A stretch of DNA of 64,000 bases, from assembly GCF_034424175.1 (NCBI RefSeq), contig NZ_CP139986.1, forward strand, positions 2,976,001-3,040,000. The letters are read 5' to 3'. This document shows, in pieces, positions 59,019-64,000 of this stretch. The notes beneath the pieces are model-generated. The model was not told the DNA's origin. It ran no database searches and saw only the letters and a list, made by a program, of their open reading frames with translations. Made by a program: the position numbers and the translations under genes. The stretch comes from Kluyvera intermedia. Its GTDB lineage: Bacteria > Pseudomonadota > Gammaproteobacteria > Enterobacterales > Enterobacteriaceae. How positions within the stretch are numbered: the stretch's first letter is position 1; each line of letters begins with the position of its first letter.

Positions 59019-61631
59019 TTAGGCTAACGCTTTCGCAATCTTCTCGTACAGATCGCCAGACAGATTCTCCAGCCCCTTCAGCTGCTCCAGCGCCGCACGC
59101 ATCAATGCCTGACGTTTCGCATCATAACGTTTCAGGCGGATCAGCGGTTCAATCAGACGTGAAGCTACCTGCGGGTTACGACTGTTCAGTTCGGTGAGCA
59201 TTTCCACCAGGAACTGGTAGCCGCTGCCGTCTTCAGCATGGAACGCTGCCGGATTGCTGCCAGCAAATGCGCCAATCAGCGAGCGGATACGGTTCGGGTT
59301 GTTCATGCTGAATGAACGGTGGTTCAGCAGCTTACGTACCGTTTCCAGCGCATCTTCGGCCGGGCTCGTCGCTTGCAGAATAAACCACTTGTCCATCACC
59401 AGACCATCGTGATGCCACTTATCATCGTACTGTTGCATCAGCGCGTCACGGCATGGCAATTCTGCCGCCACGGCAGCAGACAGCGCCGCCAGAACATCAG
59501 TCATGTTGTCGGCGTCGTGGTACTGCTTGCTGATCAGTTTATCCGCCAACTCACGATCGCCAAACGCCAGATAACGCAGACAGGTGTTACGCAGCGAACG
59601 TTTGGCGATGTCATCATGCTCGACGCGATAGCTGTCGAGTTTGTTGGCGTTATAGATAGCCAAACATTCGTCGGCAAGCTCGGTCGCAAGCGTTCGGGTC
59701 AACGCTTCACGTACCGCCGCAATGGCGATCGGATCGATAATCTCAAACAACTCGGCAATTTCGCTTGCCGATGGCAGCGTCAGGATCTCAGCAGCCAGCG
59801 CCGGGTCGATCTTTTCATCCAACAAGATCGCACGGAAAGCATCCGCCACGTGGATAGGCAGAGACAGCGGTTGGCCCTGCTGATGACGGGCAACATTGAG
59901 TTTGATGTAGGTTGCCAGCAGGCTCTGTGCCGCATCCCAACGAGAGAAATCGTTGCGCGCATGACGCATCAGGAACGTCAGTTGCTGGTCGCTCCATTTA
60001 TATTCCAGTTTCACCGGCGCTGAGAATTCGCGCAGCAGCGAAGGTACCGGCTGGAAGTAGACGTTATCAAAAACAAACGTCTGCTCGGCCTGAGTCACGT
60101 TCAGCACGTGGTGCACCGGATGACCGTCTTTTTGCAGCGGGATGACTTTGCCTTCGTTATCGTACAGCTCGATATCAAAAGGAATATGCAGCGGATACTT
60201 TTCATCCTGCTCCGCCGTTGCTGGCGTACGCTGACGAATGGTTAGGGTGTACTGCTCGGTTTCCGGATTGTAGTCGTCCTGCACGCTCACAATTGGCGTA
60301 CCGGCCTGGCTGTACCAGCGGCGGAAATGAGACAGGTCAACGTTTGACGCATCTTCCATCGCCTGCACGAAATCATCACAGGTAGCCGCGCTGCCGTCGT
60401 GACGTTCGAAGTAAAGCTGCATCCCTTTCTGGAAATTGGCTTCACCTAACAAGGTGTGCAGCATACGGATCACTTCCGCACCCTTTTCGTAGACCGTCAG
60501 AGTATAGAAGTTATTCATTTCAATAACTTTATCTGGACGGATCGGGTGCGCCATTGGACTTGCGTCCTCGGCAAATTGCAGCCCACGCATGGTACGCACG
60601 TTGCTGATACGGTTAACCGCACGAGACCCTAAATCAGAGCTGAATTCCTGATCGCGGAACACCGTCAGGCCTTCTTTTAAGCTCAGTTGGAACCAGTCGC
60701 GGCAGGTCACGCGGTTACCGGTCCAGTTATGGAAATATTCGTGGCCGATCACGCGCTCAATATCGAGATAGTCTTTGTCGGTGGCGGTATCGGTACGCGC
60801 CAGAACGTATTTGGAGTTAAAGACGTTAAGCCCTTTGTTCTCCATCGCGCCCATATTAAAGAAGTCGACGGCGACGATCATATAGATGTCGAGATCGTAT
60901 TCCAGGCCGAAACGCTCTTCATCCCACTTCATGGAGTTTTGCAGTGAAGTCATCGCCCACGGTGCGCGGTCCAGATTGCCGCGATCGACAAACAGTTCCA
61001 GCGCCACTTCACGCCCGGAGCGGGTTTTGAAGGTATCACGCAAAACGTCGAAATCGCCTGCTACCAGCGCAAACAGGTAGCATGGTTTTGGGAACGGATC
61101 TTGCCACTGCACCCAGTGACGGCCGTTGTCGAGTTCGCCTTCGGCAATGCGGTTACCGTTGGAGAGCAGGTAAGGATATTTGGTTTTATCCGCGGTGATT
61201 TTGGTGGTAAAGCGCGCCAGCACATCAGGACGGTCGAGATACCACGTGATGTGGCGGAAACCTTCCGCTTCACACTGGGTACACAGCGCTTCACCGGATT
61301 GATACAGGCCTTCTAACGCCGTATTCGACGCGGGGCTGATTTCATTCACAATCTTGAGCGTAAAACGCTCTGGCAGGCCAGAAATAACCAGATGGCTATC
61401 TTCTTCTTTATAGTCGGCCCACGCTTGTCCGTTAACATGAAGGGAGATAAGCGTTAAATCTTCACCATTCAGACGGAGCGGCACATCAGACGCTGCGTGG
61501 CGGGAAACCTGGCTTTCCGCTGTCACGACGGTTTTTGCGGCATCCAGGTCAAAGGCCAGGTCAATATCACTAATCAGGTAGTCCGGCGCACGGTAGTCGT
61601 GGCGGTACTTGGCTTGGGGCTGTTGTGTCAT
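59019..61631 (-). CDS. pepN: aminopeptidase N
   Basis: An 870-residue M1-family zinc aminopeptidase with the 'GAMEN' exopeptidase motif, the zinc site 'HEYFHNWTGNRVTCRDWFQLSLKEGLTVF' (key residues HExxH and the downstream Glu), and the catalytic Tyr region 'LTVYEKGAEVIRML'. It is the main cytoplasmic peptidase for peptide turnover. The length equals E. coli PepN. Confidence 0.96.
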   Translation of the reverse strand: MTQQPQAKYRHDYRAPDYLISDIDLAFDLDAAKTVVTAESQVSRHAASDVPLRLNGEDLTLISLHVNGQAWADYKEEDSHLVISGLPERFTLKIVNEISPASNTALEGLYQSGEALCTQCEAEGFRHITWYLDRPDVLARFTTKITADKTKYPYLLSNGNRIAEGELDNGRHWVQWQDPFPKPCYLFALVAGDFDVLRDTFKTRSGREVALELFVDRGNLDRAPWAMTSLQNSMKWDEERFGLEYDLDIYMIVAVDFFNMGAMENKGLNVFNSKYVLARTDTATDKDYLDIERVIGHEYFHNWTGNRVTCRDWFQLSLKEGLTVFRDQEFSSDLGSRAVNRISNVRTMRGLQFAEDASPMAHPIRPDKVIEMNNFYTLTVYEKGAEVIRMLHTLLGEANFQKGMQLYFERHDGSAATCDDFVQAMEDASNVDLSHFRRWYSQAGTPIVSVQDDYNPETEQYTLTIRQRTPATAEQDEKYPLHIPFDIELYDNEGKVIPLQKDGHPVHHVLNVTQAEQTFVFDNVYFQPVPSLLREFSAPVKLEYKWSDQQLTFLMRHARNDFSRWDAAQSLLATYIKLNVARHQQGQPLSLPIHVADAFRAILLDEKIDPALAAEILTLPSASEIAELFEIIDPIAIAAVREALTRTLATELADECLAIYNANKLDSYRVEHDDIAKRSLRNTCLRYLAFGDRELADKLISKQYHDADNMTDVLAALSAAVAAELPCRDALMQQYDDKWHHDGLVMDKWFILQATSPAEDALETVRKLLNHRSFSMNNPNRIRSLIGAFAGSNPAAFHAEDGSGYQFLVEMLTELNSRNPQVASRLIEPLIRLKRYDAKRQALMRAALEQLKGLENLSGDLYEKIAKALA

Positions 61632-61849
61632 AAAAAACCTTTAGCATCTTATGTAAATGTCAGCTCCAGTCTATTCCTGTTGTGTTATTCACGCTATGCA
61701 GAATCTTCATCTTTTCCAGTCAAATAGGTAAAAATGATACATTTACGCAACATGACGCACAAAAGCGCAAGTGACTCTTCGTGCCATATGGTGTGATCGG
61801 GGTTCAATAAATTGTTAAACAGGGTATACTCCAGCGATTCTCCCTCTGT

Positions 61850-61867
61850 TGTTTAATGTACTAAACG
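61850..61867. promoter_or_regulatory. NadR box of pncB
   Basis: TGTTTAATGTACTAAACG matches the NadR consensus TGTTTA-N6-TAAACA except for the last base, 28 bases before the pncB ATG. Confidence 0.8.
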
Positions 61868-61895
61868 CTCCTGTGAGAGGATGCTACTGCGCACC

Positions 61896-63098
61896 ATGAC
61901 ACAATTCGCTTCCCCTGTTCTGCATTCGTTGCTGGATACAGACGCTTACAAGCTGCATATGCAGCAGGCCGTTTTCCACCACTACTATGACGTTAATGTG
62001 GCGGCTGAATTCCGCTGCCGTGGTGACGACCTGCTAGGCATTTATGCTGACGCCATCCGCGAACAAGTCGACGCCATGCGTTCACTCACATTACGCGATG
62101 ATGAATTCCAGTGGCTGTCCGGTTTACCCTTCTTCCAGCAAGATTACCTCGACTGGCTGCGCGACTTCCGCTATGACCCACAACAGGTCACCGTCATTAA
62201 CGATAACGGCAAACTCAATATTCGCCTTGAGGGCCCGTGGCGTGAAGTGATCATGTGGGAAGTTCCGCTGCTGGCGGTAATTAGCGAGCTAGTTCACCGC
62301 TATCGTTCACCGGAAAACGGCGTACCTCAGGCGCTTGAAATGCTGGAACGTAAGCTTGTCGACTTCAATCAGATGACCGCTGACATCGACATGTCCGCTT
62401 TCAAACTGATGGACTTTGGCACGCGCCGTCGCTTTTCTCGCGAGGTTCAGGAGGCTATCGTCAGCCGCCTGCAGCAGGAGTCCTGGTTTACCGGCACCAG
62501 CAACTATGATTTGGCACGCCGTCTGACCTTAACGCCAATGGGTACCCAGGCGCACGAGTGGTTCCAGGCACATCAGCAGATTAGTCCTGACCTTGCCACC
62601 AGCCAGCGAGCTGCGCTAGCGGCCTGGCTTACGGAATATCCGGACCAGCTTGGTATTGCCCTCACTGACTGCATCACCATGGACGCTTTCTTGCGTGATT
62701 TCGGCCCAGAGTTTGCGACCCGCTATCAGGGACTACGTCATGACTCGGGCGACCCATTTGAGTGGGGCGAGAAAGCCATTAGCCACTATCAGAAACTGGG
62801 CATCGATCCATTAACCAAGGTGCTGGTGTTCTCTGATAACCTCGACCTGACCAAAGCCGTTGAGCTGTATCGTCACTTTTCCTCGCGGGTGAATCTCAGT
62901 TTCGGTATCGGTACGCGCCTGACCTGCGATATTCCACAGGTGAAACCGCTGAATATCGTCATTAAGCTGGTGGAGTGTAATGGCAAACCGGTGGCGAAAC
63001 TCTCCGATAGCCCGGGAAAAACTATCTGCCACGATAAAGCATTTGTGCGTGCTTTACGTAAAGCCTTCGATCTTCCGCAGATCAAAAAGGCCAGCTAA
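61896..63098 (+). CDS. pncB: nicotinate phosphoribosyltransferase
   Basis: A 400-residue enzyme that makes nicotinate mononucleotide from nicotinate and PRPP in NAD salvage. 'LLDTDAYKLHMQQAVF', 'FGTRRRFS' and the phosphorylated-His region 'LRHDSGDPFEWGEKAI' are present. I chose the ATG at 61896 ('MTQFASPVL'), the E. coli start; an ATG at 61881 abuts the GAGAGG and would add five residues. Confidence 0.95.
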   Translation: MTQFASPVLHSLLDTDAYKLHMQQAVFHHYYDVNVAAEFRCRGDDLLGIYADAIREQVDAMRSLTLRDDEFQWLSGLPFFQQDYLDWLRDFRYDPQQVTVINDNGKLNIRLEGPWREVIMWEVPLLAVISELVHRYRSPENGVPQALEMLERKLVDFNQMTADIDMSAFKLMDFGTRRRFSREVQEAIVSRLQQESWFTGTSNYDLARRLTLTPMGTQAHEWFQAHQQISPDLATSQRAALAAWLTEYPDQLGIALTDCITMDAFLRDFGPEFATRYQGLRHDSGDPFEWGEKAISHYQKLGIDPLTKVLVFSDNLDLTKAVELYRHFSSRVNLSFGIGTRLTCDIPQVKPLNIVIKLVECNGKPVAKLSDSPGKTICHDKAFVRALRKAFDLPQIKKAS

Positions 63099-63104
63099 TC
63101 ACCA

Positions 63105-63130
63105 AAGGGAGTCGCCAGGCTCCCTTCTTC
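63105..63130 (+). terminator. terminator of pncB
   Basis: AAGGGAG (63105-63111) pairs with CTCCCTT (63120-63126), followed by CTTCTTT; a moderate terminator. Confidence 0.6.
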
Positions 63131-63264
63131 TTTATTTATTTCCGAAAACAGCCCTTCCGAATGCGAATTCTGCTTGTCTGATAGAAGATGACAGGTAACA
63201 TAGATATCCCCCCGAAGTGATGGGGAAAACGATTTTTTTATTGGACACGAATAGAGAGACTATT

Positions 63265-64000
63265 ATGAGCGTTGTGCCTGTAGCCGACGTACTCCAGGGC
63301 CGCGTAGCCGTTGACAGCGAAGTCACCGTGCGCGGCTGGGTACGTACCCGCCGAGATTCAAAAGCTGGCTTTTCCTTCCTGGCCGTCTATGACGGTTCCT
63401 GCTTTGATCCTGTACAGGCCGTAATTAATAATTCTCTGCCCAATTACAATCAGGAAGTGCTGCGTCTGACCACCGGCTGTTCCGTTATTGTCACCGGTAA
63501 GATTGTCGCCTCTAAGGGCGAAGGTCAGAGTTTTGAAATTCAGGCCACTCATGTAGAAGTGACCGGCTGGGTCGAAGATCCCGATACCTATCCGATGGCG
63601 GCAAAACGCCACAGTATTGAGTATCTGCGTGAAGTCGCCCACATGCGTCCACGTACCAACCTGATTGGTGCGGTTGCTCGCGTACGTCATACGCTGGCAC
63701 AGGCGCTGCACCGTTTCTTCGACGAGCAGGGTTTCTTCTGGGTTTCAACCCCGCTGATTACCGCCTCTGATACTGAAGGTGCTGGCGAAATGTTCCGCGT
63801 CTCCACGCTGGATATGGAAAACCTGCCGCGTAACGATCAGGGTAAAGTGGATTACGACAAAGATTTCTTCGGCAAAGAAGCCTTCCTGACGGTATCTGGT
63901 CAGTTGAACGGCGAAACCTATGCCTGTGCATTGTCCAAAATCTACACCTTCGGCCCGACCTTCCGTGCTGAAAACTCCAACACCAGCCGCCACCTGGCTG
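63265..64000 (+). CDS. asnS: asparaginyl-tRNA synthetase, 3' end beyond the window
   Basis: The ATG at 63265 opens a frame to the window end (245 codons seen of about 466). It has the OB-fold anticodon-binding domain ('VTVRGWVRTRRDSKAG') and then the class II catalytic domain start ('RPRTNLIGAVARVRHTLAQALHRFF', core RPRTNLIGAVARVRH; 'TASDTEGAGEMFRV', 'TFGPTFRAENSNTSRHLA'). It matches E. coli AsnS closely. It follows pncB, as in E. coli. Confidence 0.96.
   Translation, partial: MSVVPVADVLQGRVAVDSEVTVRGWVRTRRDSKAGFSFLAVYDGSCFDPVQAVINNSLPNYNQEVLRLTTGCSVIVTGKIVASKGEGQSFEIQATHVEVTGWVEDPDTYPMAAKRHSIEYLREVAHMRPRTNLIGAVARVRHTLAQALHRFFDEQGFFWVSTPLITASDTEGAGEMFRVSTLDMENLPRNDQGKVDYDKDFFGKEAFLTVSGQLNGETYACALSKIYTFGPTFRAENSNTSRHLA

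Noticed and set aside
1..64000. CRISPR array, rRNA genes or prophage
   Set aside because: I saw no regularly spaced direct repeats with unique spacers, no rRNA sequence and no phage structural or integrase genes.

Overview
The window is enterobacterial chromosome, most likely Citrobacter or a close relative. The right half (about 32.3-64 kb) carries the E. coli/Salmonella-type block yccA-tusE-yccX-rlmI-hspQ-yccU-mgsA-helD-yccF-yccS-sxy-sulA-ompA-matP-ycbZ-fabA-rmf-pqiCBA-uup-rlmL-ycbX-zapC-pyrD-ssuE-pepN-pncB-asnS, with proteins I recognise along nearly their full length. The genus is an inference: it rests on the Citrobacter/Klebsiella-type dihydroxyacetone genes (dhaR, dhaD, dhaKLM and an ATP-type kinase) together with REP repeats of the GCCGGATGGCGGC type. 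Nothing here fixes the species.

The left half (1 to about 30.4 kb) is accessory. 1-7730 is the distal end of an aryl-polyene type fatty-acid/polyketide cluster: LolA-like carrier (cut by the window edge), MMPL exporter, lipoprotein, two ketosynthases, dehydratase, ketoreductase and phosphopantetheinyl transferase, all on the plus strand with overlapping ends. It converges on a minus-strand envelope thiol-redox locus (scsA-scsB-scsC and a DsbG-type isomerase), which diverges from an outer-membrane beta-barrel gene across a 36-bp palindrome. After a REP cluster come ansP, an unrecognised membrane protein, and a damaged secretion/adhesin region: an intact TolC-family gene, the last 70 codons of an HlyD-type adaptor, a complete IS1, and a beta-helical autotransporter passenger that runs into the IS1. 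The IS1 has no target duplication, so an IS1-associated deletion probably joined these fragments. An AT-rich gap with a perfect FNR-type box and an unrecognised 208-codon gene follow.

The dha locus (21.2-29.8 kb) oxidises glycerol to dihydroxyacetone (DhaD) and phosphorylates it by a PEP route (DhaKLM) and an ATP route (a fused kinase), under DhaR. The divergent dhaD/dhaK region holds four copies of a 15-bp palindrome in two pairs, each spaced about three helical turns; these are good candidates for DhaR operators. The glycerol dehydratase and 1,3-propanediol genes are not in the window.

Two identical tRNA-Ser(UGA) genes, each with its own promoter and terminator, lie in tandem at 29.87-30.32 kb and mark the accessory/core junction next to an OppA-like binding protein and yccA. 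In the core, ssuE is present without ssuADCB, the small gene rmf lies between fabA and pqiC, and classic regulatory sites are readable: LexA (sulA), FadR and FabR (fabA), PurR (pyrD), NadR (pncB). asnS runs off the right edge.
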